A program made the translations under genes and the position numbers. DNA of 64,000 nucleotides from Marivibrio sp040218065. GTDB taxonomy: Bacteria; Pseudomonadota; Alphaproteobacteria; UBA8366; Aestuariispiraceae. The first letter of the stretch is position 1. Each line of letters begins with the position of its first letter. The DNA is taken from positions 196,339-260,338 of the forward strand of contig NZ_JAVJQE010000007.1 of NCBI RefSeq assembly GCF_040218065.1, written 5' to 3'. A model generated the notes under the pieces. It did no database searches. It was not told the origin of the DNA and was given only the letters and a program-made list of their open reading frames with translations. Below, one piece after another: positions 41,997 through 50,907 of the stretch.

Positions 41997-42764
41997 ATGA
42001 CCGATCGTCTCGCCCCGCGCCGCCACAACCGCGCCGGCCGCACCGAGGCCAAGCAGGATCTTGAGGCGCAGTTTCGCGACGGCCGCCTGCCGCCCGGGAG
42101 CAAACTGCCGACCGAGCGCGCGTTGGCCGAGCGCTACCGCATCAGCCGAGGCACGGTGCGCCGGGTGCTGGAGGAGTTGGAGGGCGCCGGATGGATCGAA
42201 CGGCGCCCCGGCAGCGGCACCTATCTGAAGCGCCTGGAGCCGGCGTCCGGGGCCGCTCTGATCGACGCCGCGGTCGCTCACGCCTCCCCGGGTCACGGTC
42301 CCTTGGACCGCTTCGGGCCGCCCGATCCCGTCCGCGACGCCAAGAGCGTCAATCCGGAGGAGGTGATGGAGGCGCGCCTGCTGATCGAGCCGGTGTTGGC
42401 CCGCCTGATCGTCGGCCGCGCGACCGAACATGAGCTGGAAGGGCTTCAAACCCTGGTGCGCGCCGGCGCCGAGGCCTCGTCGATGGCCGAGTTCGAGCTG
42501 TGGGACAATCGGCTGCACCGCGCGCTCGCCGCGGCCTCGAAAAACAAGTACCTGATCCAAATCGTCGACGGCATCCATCAGGCCCGGCAGGGCCCGGCGT
42601 GGAGCGCGCTGCGCCGACGCGGCCTGGACGAGAGCCGCCGCCGCGTCTATCAGGACGATCATGAGCGGATCGTGGCCGCGCTGAGCGCGCGCGACGCGGA
42701 AGCCGCGGAGGCCGCGATCGTCGAGCACCTCCACAATGTCCGGCGCAATCTGCTGCTGATATGA
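41997..42764 (+). CDS. FadR/FCD-type GntR regulator
   Basis: ATG 41997 is preferred; the frame is open from a TTG at 41943. The 255-residue protein has the GntR winged helix (FRDGRLPPGSKLPTERALAERYRISRGTVRRVLEELE) and an FCD effector domain with metal-ligand-like residues (WDNRLHRALAAAS, DDHERIVAALSARD, EHLHNVRR). A TTGACC box (41913-41918) upstream may be its -35. It precedes the transport/catabolism genes on the same strand and is their probable repressor. Confidence 0.88.
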   Translation: MTDRLAPRRHNRAGRTEAKQDLEAQFRDGRLPPGSKLPTERALAERYRISRGTVRRVLEELEGAGWIERRPGSGTYLKRLEPASGAALIDAAVAHASPGHGPLDRFGPPDPVRDAKSVNPEEVMEARLLIEPVLARLIVGRATEHELEGLQTLVRAGAEASSMAEFELWDNRLHRALAAASKNKYLIQIVDGIHQARQGPAWSALRRRGLDESRRRVYQDDHERIVAALSARDAEAAEAAIVEHLHNVRRNLLLI

Positions 42765-42816
42765 GCCCGCCGCGGACGCCGTCGCGCGCGGCCGCGAGCG
42801 GCCGCGCGCATCCACT

Positions 42817-42893
42817 TTGACAGCGCGTCCGCCCTCCGGCATAATTGGTCTATAACAAAATATACTAATATCACTTATTGGTATAAATTGGGG
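42817..42893 (+). promoter_or_regulatory. Sigma70-like promoter and candidate GntR operator for the catabolic operon
   Basis: TTGACA (42817-42822), 17 bp spacer, CATAAT (42840-42845) is a near-consensus promoter. Immediately downstream lies an AT-rich stretch in which TTGGTCTATAA (42845) and TTGGTATAAA (42879) form an imperfect direct repeat, well placed as an operator for the adjacent regulator. The genes downstream begin at 42906. Confidence 0.65.
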
Positions 42894-42905
42894 GCGTCGC
42901 AGTCG

Positions 42906-44723
42906 ATGCAGGTGACCCGTCCGGAGATCGACGGCTGGTTCGGCGCCGCCGCCAGCAGCCACAGCACGGCCAGCGCCGTGGCGATGGGCGTGCTGGAGCG
43001 CGGCGGCAACGCCTTCGACGCGGCCGTCGCGGGCGGGCTGGCGCTGCAGGCGCTATGTCCGCACTTGAACGGGCCCGGCGGCGATCTGGCGCTGATCTAC
43101 CACGCCGCCGAAGACGCCCGCACCGTCAGCCTGTGCGGCCAGGGTCCGACGCCGGCGGCGTTGACCGCCGAGCGGCTGCAGACGCTCGGCCTGGACGCGC
43201 CGCCGGGCGCCGGCCTCCTGCCGGCTGTCGTTCCCGGCGCCTTCGACGCCTGGATGCGTCTCTTGGCGGAGCGCGGACGGATGACCCTCGCCGAGGTGCT
43301 GGCCCCCGCGATCGCCTACGCCGACCGGGGCGTGCCGGTCGATCGGCGCCTGCACGACACGTTGGCGGCCGCGCAGCCGATCTTCCTGCGGTACTGGCCG
43401 GATTCCGCCGCCCTCTATCTCGTGCGCGGCGAAGCGCCGGCGATCGGCGGCCTGCTCGCGAATCCCACCCTGGCGGCGACCTACCGCCGTCTGCTGGCGG
43501 AGGCGGAATCGGCCGGCGCGGGACGGCTCGTCCAAATCGAGGCGGCGCGGCGGGCTTGGTCCGACGGGTTCGTGGCGGAGGCGGTCGACCGATTTTGTCG
43601 CACCGCCGAAGCGATGGACGTCAGCGGCCGGGTCCATCAGGCGCTGTTGACGGGCGCCGACCTCGCCGGGTGGCGCGCGCCGGAAGAGCCGACGATCGCG
43701 CGGCGCTACGCCGGTCTGACGCTGCACAAATGCGGACCGTGGACCCAGGGTCCGGTGCTGCTTCAGACGCTGGCGCTGCTGCCGGCCGAGGAAATGGCGG
43801 CCCTGGACCCGCTGGGCGCGCCCTTCGTCCATCGCGTCGCGGAAGCGCTGAAGCTCGCCTTCGCCGACCGCGAGACGTTCTACGGCGTCGACGGGCCGCT
43901 GGCCGCGCCGATCGACCGGCTGCTCTCGGACGACTACGCCGTCAGCCGGGCCGCGTTGATCGGCGATCAGGCGGACAACAGCTGGCGACCGGGCGAGATC
44001 GACGGCGCCGGCGCGCCGATCGATTACGCGGCCGCGGCCGCGCGCCGTCGGGAGTCCGGCCTTCTCGCCGCCTACGGCGGGGGCGAGCCGACCACCTCGC
44101 CGGCCTTCGCGCACCCGGCCTATCGCAGCCGCGCCGTCGGCGACACCTGCCATATCGACGTCACCGACGGCGACGGCAACATGGTCTCGGCCACGCCGTC
44201 GGGCGGCTGGCTGCAATCCTCCCCGGCGATCCCGACGCTCGGCTTTCCGCTCGGCACGCGCGCGCAGATGATGTGGCCCGACCCGGCCTCGCCGTCGGGC
44301 CTCGGCCCGCGCCGGCGCCCGCGCACGACGCTGTCGCCGACCCTCGGCCTCGACGGCGAGGGGCGGCCGACGCTCAGCTGCGGAACGCCGGGCGGCGATC
44401 AGCAAGATCAATGGCAGGCGATCTTTCTGATCCGCCGGCTGGTGCACAAGATGGGGCTGCAGGAAGCGATCGAGGCGCCGAGCTTTCACTCCGAGCATCA
44501 CCCCAACAGCTTCTATCCGCGGGCGGCCGCGCCCGGCCGCCTTGTCGTCGAGGGCCGTTTTTCGGAGGAGGCGATCGCTGATCTGAGCGCCCGCGGCCAT
44601 GCGGTGGAGGCGGGCGGCGACTGGTCGGAAGGCCGGTTGACGGCGATCGAACGCAGCGCGGACGGCCGGCTGAAGGCCGCCGCCAGCCCGCGCGGAGGGC
44701 TCGGCTATGCCGTCGGCCGATAA
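42906..44723 (+). CDS. Gamma-glutamyltransferase-family Ntn hydrolase
   Basis: ATG 42906 is taken over an in-frame TTG 18 bp earlier. The 605-residue protein has the GGT pattern GGNAFDAAVAGGLALQ (about 33-48), PAVVPGAFDAW, and the presumed nucleophile Thr in GDTCHIDVTDGDGNMVSATPSGGW. No signal peptide is visible, unlike classic periplasmic GGTs, so it likely acts in the cytosol on an imported compound. It is coupled to a TRAP transporter gene (17 bp overlap). Substrate unknown: a gamma-glutamyl or related amide is the family expectation. Confidence 0.88.
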   Translation: MQVTRPEIDGWFGAAASSHSTASAVAMGVLERGGNAFDAAVAGGLALQALCPHLNGPGGDLALIYHAAEDARTVSLCGQGPTPAALTAERLQTLGLDAPPGAGLLPAVVPGAFDAWMRLLAERGRMTLAEVLAPAIAYADRGVPVDRRLHDTLAAAQPIFLRYWPDSAALYLVRGEAPAIGGLLANPTLAATYRRLLAEAESAGAGRLVQIEAARRAWSDGFVAEAVDRFCRTAEAMDVSGRVHQALLTGADLAGWRAPEEPTIARRYAGLTLHKCGPWTQGPVLLQTLALLPAEEMAALDPLGAPFVHRVAEALKLAFADRETFYGVDGPLAAPIDRLLSDDYAVSRAALIGDQADNSWRPGEIDGAGAPIDYAAAAARRRESGLLAAYGGGEPTTSPAFAHPAYRSRAVGDTCHIDVTDGDGNMVSATPSGGWLQSSPAIPTLGFPLGTRAQMMWPDPASPSGLGPRRRPRTTLSPTLGLDGEGRPTLSCGTPGGDQQDQWQAIFLIRRLVHKMGLQEAIEAPSFHSEHHPNSFYPRAAAPGRLVVEGRFSEEAIADLSARGHAVEAGGDWSEGRLTAIERSADGRLKAAASPRGGLGYAVGR

Positions 44724-46614
44724 CGACGTCACGCTTGAGACGCCGGCCGGCGCGCCGCAGGGCGCCGGCGGGCGCGCGCAGGGGGCGGCGCGCGTCGTCC
44801 TTCATCGTCTGGACCAGCTGGTCGGCGGCGCGGCCGCGCTGGCGCTGGCGGCGCTGATCGCGATCGTCTTCGCCAACGTCGTGGCGCGCTACGTCTTCAA
44901 CAATTCGATGACCTGGGCGTCCGAGGCGGCGCAATGGCTGTTCATCGCCATGATCTTCCTGGCTGTGCCGCTCGCCCACCGCTCGCGCCGCCATCTGTCG
45001 ATCAATCTGCTGGTCGACCGGCTGCCGCCAAAGGGCCGCAGCGCGGCGGGCCTGCTGGGGGACGTGGTGGTCGCCTACGCCACGATCATGTTGCTGTTCG
45101 GCGGCGCGTTCCTGATGGAGGTCCTGGGCGGCGTCAATCACGCGCTGCAGGCCCCGGTCTGGGTCAAGTTCGCCGCCGTGCCGGCCAGCTGCGCGGCGGG
45201 CCTGGTCTTCTTGGCGTTGCGGGGGCTTGAGGAAGGAACCCAGGTCTGGCGTCAGCCGGCGGCGATCGCGCTCGCCTTCGCGCTCTACTGGGTGATGCAG
45301 GAAGGACCGGGCGTCGGCGCGCTCAAGGGGTTGGATCCGACCGCGGTCATGGCCGCGGCCTTCCTGATCGCGATGGCCCTGGGCGCGCCGGTCGCCTTCG
45401 CCATGATCTTCTCGGCGTTCGTCGCCAACGAGGCGGGCGGCGTGCTGCCGCCGGCGGCCGTGGTCCAGACGATGGTCAACGGCTCGTCGAAGTTCCTGCT
45501 GCTGGCGATCCCCTTCTTCATCGCCGCCGGCGCGTTGATGAACGCGGGCGGGCTGACCCGCCGGCTGATGGATTTCGCCTTCACGCTGGTCGGGCATTTC
45601 CGCGGCGGGCTGGCGCAAGTCAATGTGGTCTCCAGCGGACTTTACGCCGGCATTTCCGGCTCCAGCTACTCGGAGGCCGCGCTGGGCACGAAGCTGCTGG
45701 TCCCGCAGATGGTCCGGCGCGGCTACGCCGCCCCCTTCGCCTGCGCGGTGACCGCGGCGTCGGCCACCCTGCCCAACGTCATCCCGCCGTCGATCGCGCT
45801 TCTGATCCTGGCGGCGGCGAGCAACCTGTCGGTCGGCGATCTGTGGCTGGCGGGCGTCGGTCCGGGCCTGTTGATGGGCGCGAGCTTGATGCTCTGCCTC
45901 TACGTCATCGCGCGCCGGCGCGGCTACGGCGCGGCGGTCGACCGGGCGAGCGGGGGCGAGCGCGGGCGCGCGGCGCTCGGCGCGCTGCCGGTCCTGGGGC
46001 TCGCGGTCTTCATCATCGGCGGCATTCGCTTCGGCGTGGTCACGCCGACGGAGGCCGGCGTGCTGGCGGTCGTCTACGCGCTCATCCTCGGGCTGGTCGT
46101 CTACCGCGCCTATACCGGACGCGGCCTGTGGGAGAGCCTGCGCGAAGCGGCGGTCGAGGCCGCGCTCGTCGGGCTGCTGATCGGGGCGGCGGCGCCCTTC
46201 GCCTTCGTGTTGGTGAGTCAAGGCGCGCCGCAGGCGATCATCGCGACGATGGCCGGGATCGCCGAGACCCCGATCGTGCTTCTCTTGATCGCTAATCTGG
46301 TGATGTTGCTATTCGGCATGTTCCTGGATATCGGGGCCGCGATCCTGATTCTGACGCCGCTTTTGATGCCGCTGATGATCGAGGCGGGAGTGGACCCGGT
46401 CCATTTCGGCGTCGTCATCGTGGTCAATCTGATGCTGGGCGGGCTGACCCCGCCGGTGGGCATGCTGGCCTTCATCACCGGGTCGATTTCCCGCACGCCG
46501 GTGCATGAGGTCTTCCGCGCCATGATCCCGCTGCTGGCGACGCTGATCGCCGCGCTTCTCGTCATCACCTATACGCCCGCCGTCTCGCTGGGTCTCGGCT
46601 GGCTGATTTCCTGA
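44707..46614 (+). CDS. TRAP transporter, fused small and large membrane subunits (DctQM)
   Basis: The 635-residue protein joins a DctQ-type domain (about 30-175, four spans, FNNSMTWASEAAQWLF) to a DctM-type domain (about 205-635, with LAIPFFIAAGALMNAGGL, GISGSSYSEAALGTKLLVP and ITGSISRTP). It uses ion gradients to import the ligand delivered by the DctP receptor encoded next. The start overlaps the hydrolase stop, which ties uptake to hydrolysis. Confidence 0.93.
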   Translation: MPSADNDVTLETPAGAPQGAGGRAQGAARVVLHRLDQLVGGAAALALAALIAIVFANVVARYVFNNSMTWASEAAQWLFIAMIFLAVPLAHRSRRHLSINLLVDRLPPKGRSAAGLLGDVVVAYATIMLLFGGAFLMEVLGGVNHALQAPVWVKFAAVPASCAAGLVFLALRGLEEGTQVWRQPAAIALAFALYWVMQEGPGVGALKGLDPTAVMAAAFLIAMALGAPVAFAMIFSAFVANEAGGVLPPAAVVQTMVNGSSKFLLLAIPFFIAAGALMNAGGLTRRLMDFAFTLVGHFRGGLAQVNVVSSGLYAGISGSSYSEAALGTKLLVPQMVRRGYAAPFACAVTAASATLPNVIPPSIALLILAAASNLSVGDLWLAGVGPGLLMGASLMLCLYVIARRRGYGAAVDRASGGERGRAALGALPVLGLAVFIIGGIRFGVVTPTEAGVLAVVYALILGLVVYRAYTGRGLWESLREAAVEAALVGLLIGAAAPFAFVLVSQGAPQAIIATMAGIAETPIVLLLIANLVMLLFGMFLDIGAAILILTPLLMPLMIEAGVDPVHFGVVIVVNLMLGGLTPPVGMLAFITGSISRTPVHEVFRAMIPLLATLIAALLVITYTPAVSLGLGWLIS

Positions 46615-46677
46615 AAGTGAACCAACAACAACAGATGCAGGACCCGGACTAACAACAATGCAACAGGAGGCTTGGAC

Positions 46678-47694
46678 ATGACCACGTTTGGGAAATGGAT
46701 CGCGCGCCGCACGGCCGCGGTGATGCTGGGGGCGGCGCTGGCGGCCCCGGCGGCGCTGGGGGCGTTCGGGTCGGCCGCGCCGGCGGCCGCGCAGGAGACC
46801 TTCACCGTTTCGGTCATTTATGGACCGGAGAAGCCGCAGTCGAAGATCTGGTACCGCTTCGCCGAGCTGGTGGCGGAGAAAATCCCCGACGCCTACGACT
46901 TCAACGTCGTCACGGACGGCGCGCTCGGCGGCGAAAAGGAGACGACGGAGGGCATCCGCCTCGGCTCGATCCACGGGGCGCTGTCCACGGTCGCCAACCT
47001 GACCACATGGGTCCCGGACGGCGCGGTCTTCGACATGCCCTTCATGTTCCGCGATCAGGCGCACATCGACAAGGTGATGGCCGGCCCGATTGGCGACGAG
47101 TTCAAGCAGCTCTACGCCGACGCCGGCTTCAAGGTCTTCGGCTTCATCACCTACGGCGCGCGCCACGTCATCGCCAAGGAGGCGATCCGCACGCCGGCGG
47201 ACGTCGACGGCAAGAAGATGCGCGTGCTGCAGAGCCCGCTTCACATCGAGCTTTGGCGTTCGCTCGGCGCCAATCCCACGCCGGTGCCGATCACCGAGGC
47301 CTACAACGCGCTGGAGACCGGGGTCGTCGACTATATGGACATGACCATGTCCGGCTATCACGCGCTGAAGCTGAACGAGGTCGTGCCCTTCTTTTCGCGG
47401 ACGGCGCACATCTACGCGCTCGGCGTTATGTATATGAGCCAATCGCAGTGGGAGAGCATGAGCGCCGAGCATCAGGCCGCCTTCCAGGCCGCCGCCGACG
47501 AGGCGATTCCCTATTTCAACGAGCTGGCCGCGGCCGAGCAGGAGGCCTCGCTCGCCGCCGCGGTCGAGAACGGCGCCGCGGTCGTCGAGGTCGACACCGC
47601 CGTCTGGCAGGAGGCGATGGCCCCGTTCTGGGAGAGCTACGCGCCGAATGTCGGCGGGATCGAGCGCGTGCGCGCGATCGCCGCGGTCGAGTGA
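46678..47694 (+). CDS. TRAP transporter solute-binding protein (DctP family)
   Basis: ATG 46678 has CAGGAGG at ideal distance. The 338-residue protein has a Sec signal peptide (hydrophobic core AVMLGAALAAPAALGAF, cleavage near AAAQ-E) and DctP motifs: FAELVAEKIPDAYDFNVV, GALGGEKETTEGIRLGSIHGA, KKMRVLQSPLHIELWRSLGA and YNALETGVVDYMDMT with the carboxylate-binding Arg in KKMRV. It should bind an organic acid or acidic amino-acid derivative in the periplasm. A strong terminator follows. Confidence 0.93.
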   Translation: MTTFGKWIARRTAAVMLGAALAAPAALGAFGSAAPAAAQETFTVSVIYGPEKPQSKIWYRFAELVAEKIPDAYDFNVVTDGALGGEKETTEGIRLGSIHGALSTVANLTTWVPDGAVFDMPFMFRDQAHIDKVMAGPIGDEFKQLYADAGFKVFGFITYGARHVIAKEAIRTPADVDGKKMRVLQSPLHIELWRSLGANPTPVPITEAYNALETGVVDYMDMTMSGYHALKLNEVVPFFSRTAHIYALGVMYMSQSQWESMSAEHQAAFQAAADEAIPYFNELAAAEQEASLAAAVENGAAVVEVDTAVWQEAMAPFWESYAPNVGGIERVRAIAAVE

Positions 47695-47724
47695 GGATCG
47701 CCTCTCTTCCCGACGCGCTCCCTT

Positions 47725-47757
47725 GGGACGGGGCTTCGGCCCCGTCCCGCCCTTTTT
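47725..47757 (+). terminator. Strong rho-independent terminator after dctP
   Basis: GGGACGGGGC (47725-47734), TTCG loop, GCCCCGTCCC (47739-47748), then CTTTTT. Perfect 10 bp stem, 31 bp after the dctP stop. Confidence 0.9.
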
Positions 47758-47784
47758 CGCGAACGCCCGTTCGGAGCGGTTTCG

Positions 47785-48051
47785 ATGCAACATGACCACG
47801 ACGCCTCGCCCCTGCAGGGCGGCGACTTCCCGGAAGAGGAGCGGGTGCGCGACGGCCCGATGCGCCATGAGATCATGACCATGGTGGTCGAGGCGCTGAA
47901 CCGGCAGGGCTACCCGGACCTGACGGCCGAGACGCTGACCCGCGACCCGGCGCACAAGGCGGCCGCCCTGGATATGCTGCGCGACTGCCGGCCGATGCCG
48001 GTGGTGCTGCAGCTGATCGACGACGTCGAGCGCGGCGCGCGGGTTCCGTGA
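47785..48051 (+). CDS. Small protein of unknown function (88 aa)
   Basis: An acidic/His-containing N-terminus (MQHDHDASP) leads into a helical part (MRHEIMTMVVEALNRQGYP and RDCRPMPVVLQLIDDVERG). No family recognised. It lies between the terminator and the iron alcohol dehydrogenase, on the same strand, with no strong Shine-Dalgarno. Codon use matches its neighbours. Confidence 0.65.
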   Translation: MQHDHDASPLQGGDFPEEERVRDGPMRHEIMTMVVEALNRQGYPDLTAETLTRDPAHKAAALDMLRDCRPMPVVLQLIDDVERGARVP

Positions 48052-48156
48052 CGCCGTGCCGGACGCGCGGAGGTCAGGCTCTCCGAGCGGCCGCGGCGAC
48101 GCGCCGCTCGATCGCCTGACGCCTGAGACGACCGCCCAAAAAAGGACCCGCCTTCG

Positions 48157-49323
48157 ATGACCGCTCCCGCCCCCTTCACCTTCATGCACTCGACCCATCG
48201 CGTGATCTACGCCGTCGACGCGCTCGACCGATTGACCGACGAGGCGGCGGCGGCCGGCGCGTCGAAGGCCTTGGTGCTGCTGGACGCCTTCTTCATGGGC
48301 GGCCCGTTGGAAGAGCGCGTCGCCGCCTTGCTCAAGGACCTCGCCCCCGTCTTCCACAGCGTCCCGCAGCATGAACCCGACACCGACACGGTCGGCGCCG
48401 CCGCCGACGCGCTGACGGCGGCCGGAGCCGATTTGGTCGTCGCGATCGGCGGCGGCTCGGCCATGGATACGGCCAAGGCGGCCCGCATGCTGGTCAGCAA
48501 CCCCGGCCCGATTGAGGATATCGTGGGGCCGATGGGTCGGCCGATGGCGCCGCACCCCTCGCTCTTCGTCTGCGCGCCGACCACCGCCGGCACGGGCAGC
48601 GAGGTCTCGGAATCCGCGATCGTCGCCAAGGCCGGCACGGACTACAAGATGGTGCTGCGCAATCCCAACATGGCCGCGCGGCTGGCGATCCTGGACCCCG
48701 CTCTCGGGGTCACGGCGCCGGCCCGGGTGACGGCCTCGGCCGGCTACGACGCCGTCACTCATGCGGTGGAGGCCTACACCTCCAACGCCGCGAGCGTGAT
48801 GACGGACCCCTTCGCCGAAGCCGGCATGCGCCATCTGGCGGCCGGGCTCGAGCGCGCGGTTCGCACGCCGGACGATCTTGAGGCGCGCGGCCTGTGCCTG
48901 ATCGGCTCGATGCAGGCGGGGATCGCCTTCAACAGCGCGAATCTGGGTCTCGCCCACGCCATCGCCGGCGCGCTGGGCGCGTTGCACCACACGCCGCACG
49001 GTTTCGCGAACGCCCTGGCGCTGCCTTGGACGATGGCCTTCAACGATCCGGCGTTGGCGACGAAGGGCGCGGTGCTGCGCGAGATCTTCGGCGGCGAGAG
49101 CGCGGCGCACGGCCTGTCGCGCCTGCGGCACGCGGTCGGGCTGGACGTCGGCCTGGACGAGGAGGTCCGCGGCGCGGACGCGCTCGACCGGGTCGCCGAA
49201 GGAGCCTCGAAGTCGGGGCAGATCAAGATGAACCCGCGCCCTGCAGACCAGGCCCAGATCCGCGTCATCTTGGAGCATATGCGCTCGCCCACGCATGGCG
49301 GGCCGCCGCACCTCAATCTCTGA
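48157..49323 (+). CDS. Iron-containing alcohol dehydrogenase
   Basis: The 388-residue protein has the nucleotide loop VVAIGGGSAMDTAKAARM (87-104 region), PTTAGTGSEVSESAIV, and metal ligands in SAGYDAVTHAVEAY and LHHTPHGFANALALP, the group III dehydrogenase set. Maleylacetate reductases and 4-hydroxybutyrate/lactaldehyde-type enzymes share these features. In context it probably oxidises or reduces a breakdown product of the compound imported by the TRAP system. AAAAAAGGA precedes the ATG. Confidence 0.9.
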   Translation: MTAPAPFTFMHSTHRVIYAVDALDRLTDEAAAAGASKALVLLDAFFMGGPLEERVAALLKDLAPVFHSVPQHEPDTDTVGAAADALTAAGADLVVAIGGGSAMDTAKAARMLVSNPGPIEDIVGPMGRPMAPHPSLFVCAPTTAGTGSEVSESAIVAKAGTDYKMVLRNPNMAARLAILDPALGVTAPARVTASAGYDAVTHAVEAYTSNAASVMTDPFAEAGMRHLAAGLERAVRTPDDLEARGLCLIGSMQAGIAFNSANLGLAHAIAGALGALHHTPHGFANALALPWTMAFNDPALATKGAVLREIFGGESAAHGLSRLRHAVGLDVGLDEEVRGADALDRVAEGASKSGQIKMNPRPADQAQIRVILEHMRSPTHGGPPHLNL

Positions 49324-49346
49324 TCGCCAACCCGGGAGGACGACCC

Positions 49347-49733
49347 ATGCCCCGTTTCTTCAATCCGACCGACGTCGCCGCGCCGCTGGGCGCCTACTCG
49401 CACGCCGCGCTCAGCGAGGGCGGCGGCCGCACTCTGCACGTCGCCGGCCAAGTGGGCGTCGAGCCCGACGGGACCGTCCCGGACGACGTCGGCGCCCAGA
49501 GCGAGCTGATCTGGCGCAATCTGGCGGCGATCCTGAAGGCCGCGGACATGGGGATCGAAGACGTCGTGAAGGTGAACGCCTATCTGCTGAGCCCCGACGA
49601 CCTGCCGGCGTTCGGCGCGGTGCGCAGCCGCTGGCTCGGCGACTGCCGCCCGGCCTCGACGCTGGTCTACGTCTCAGGCCTGGTGAAGCCGGAGTTGAAG
49701 GTCGAAGTGGACGTGGTCGCGATGAAGCCGTGA
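49347..49733 (+). CDS. RidA/YjgF-family protein
   Basis: ATG 49347 follows CGGGAGGA. The 128-residue protein fits the RidA fold (PLGAYSHAALSEGG, LHVAGQVGVEPDGTVP, VVKVNAYLLSPDDLPAF, PASTLVYVSGLVKPELKVEVDVVA). The catalytic Arg of archetypal RidA in the C-terminal strand (normally P-x-R) is not present at LVYVSGL, so it may be a Rid subfamily other than the imine deaminases. Its place after a dehydrogenase suggests reactive-enamine/imine handling in the same catabolic route. Confidence 0.88.
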   Translation: MPRFFNPTDVAAPLGAYSHAALSEGGGRTLHVAGQVGVEPDGTVPDDVGAQSELIWRNLAAILKAADMGIEDVVKVNAYLLSPDDLPAFGAVRSRWLGDCRPASTLVYVSGLVKPELKVEVDVVAMKP

Positions 49734-49861
49734 GGCGCGCTTGGGACGAAGGCGGCGCCGGCCGGCCGCTCATAGCCCGGGGCCCGGGGGCGCGAAGGCC
49801 GACGCCTGAGACCCGTCGTCACCCGGCCGGCGGGCGCTAAGGCGCGCCGCCTCAGGCGTCG

Positions 49862-49882
49862 CCCCGCGCTTTCGCCGCGGGG
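49862..49882. terminator. Hairpin between convergent genes
   Basis: CCCCGCG (49862-49868), 7 nt loop, CGCGGGG (49876-49882). It lies downstream of both the RidA gene and the minus-strand diiron gene; no T-run is clear. Confidence 0.4.
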
Positions 49883-49925
49883 ATCGGCGGCGCGACGATG
49901 GCCGGTTCGCCGCACGGCGACGACA

Positions 49926-50861
49926 TCACTCCGCCGCCAGCACGCTCTTCCGGCCGTCGCCCTCGATCTCCTCGATCACCGGGATCGGGACGTCGTAGGG
50001 CGCGACGTCGGCGCGGATTTGCTTGAGCGCCTTGACGATGATGTCCACCTCCTCGTCCGGATGGGTCGCGCCCAGGCCGTAGTCGGCGGCGAGGGACCGG
50101 GCCCGGGCGGCGCGCTTGCGCTCGTCGGCGGGCAGATTGACCACCGCATAGACGCCGTTCAGCAGGCTGCCGCGCAGCTTCTTCGCGAACTTGGCGCCCA
50201 GCATCTCCTTCTCCTCCGCACTCAACTGCTCGAAGAAGCGGCGCATCAGGATGCGGCCGAACTGAACGTGACGCGCCTCGTCGCGCAGGATCAATTCGCA
50301 CGCCTTGCGGATCTGGCCGTAACGCGCGTTCTTGTAGCGCGCGGTCAAGAGTTCGCCCGAGAGCTGCTCGAACAGGGTGTTGACCGCCATGCCGGCGTAA
50401 AAGGACATCTCGCGCTCCTCTTTCTCGACATGGAAGCGCGGGATGATCATCTGGAAATAATCGCTCTTCGGCTTCGGCTGATAGCCGCCCAGGCAGTCGG
50501 CGATCCGGAAGCTGGCCTCGTGATGGCGCAACTCCTCCATGATGAAATTCGCGACGTGCTGTTTGATCTCGAAAGGCAGGTGCTCGTAGATCGCCTGACG
50601 CAGACGCTCGCAGCCGTAGGGGGTCGCGCCGTGCTCCATCCATGCGCGCAGCGACCACCATTCGGCGCCGGCCTCGCGGACTTCCTGAGGCAATTCGGCG
50701 ACTTCCGTCTTCAGCGCCGCCCAGTCGACGTCGCGCGCCGCATCCCACGCCAGGTCGCGGGCCTGCTGGCAGAGCTGCCAGATGTCGTCATACTGCTTCT
50801 CCGCCACCACCGGATAGGGGTTGGGGTTCTGCACCGTCTCTTCCAGCATCGAGGCGTCCAT
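49926..50861 (-). CDS. Ferritin-like diiron protein (putative oxygenase)
   Basis: The 311-residue helical protein carries paired ferritin-like metal motifs: FIMEELRHHEASF (E-x-x-H, about 106-118) and LILRDEARHVQFGRI (E-x-x-H, about 190-204), with other carboxylates in EKEEREMSFYAGM. This fits a four-helix diiron oxygenase/oxidase of the AurF/R2-like superfamily. No electron-transfer partner or substrate gene is adjacent. It is divergent from a UTRA-GntR gene, which probably controls it. Confidence 0.78.
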   Translation of the reverse strand: MDASMLEETVQNPNPYPVVAEKQYDDIWQLCQQARDLAWDAARDVDWAALKTEVAELPQEVREAGAEWWSLRAWMEHGATPYGCERLRQAIYEHLPFEIKQHVANFIMEELRHHEASFRIADCLGGYQPKPKSDYFQMIIPRFHVEKEEREMSFYAGMAVNTLFEQLSGELLTARYKNARYGQIRKACELILRDEARHVQFGRILMRRFFEQLSAEEKEMLGAKFAKKLRGSLLNGVYAVVNLPADERKRAARARSLAADYGLGATHPDEEVDIIVKALKQIRADVAPYDVPIPVIEEIEGDGRKSVLAAE

Positions 50862-50907
50862 GGCCGAAATCTCCCGTTGATCAGTCCCGCTCCGGCGTCG
50901 CGGCGAC

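Noticed and set aside
46309..49311. 1000-codon minus-strand frame
   Set aside because: Antisense to dctP, the iron dehydrogenase and RidA genes; no recognisable domain.
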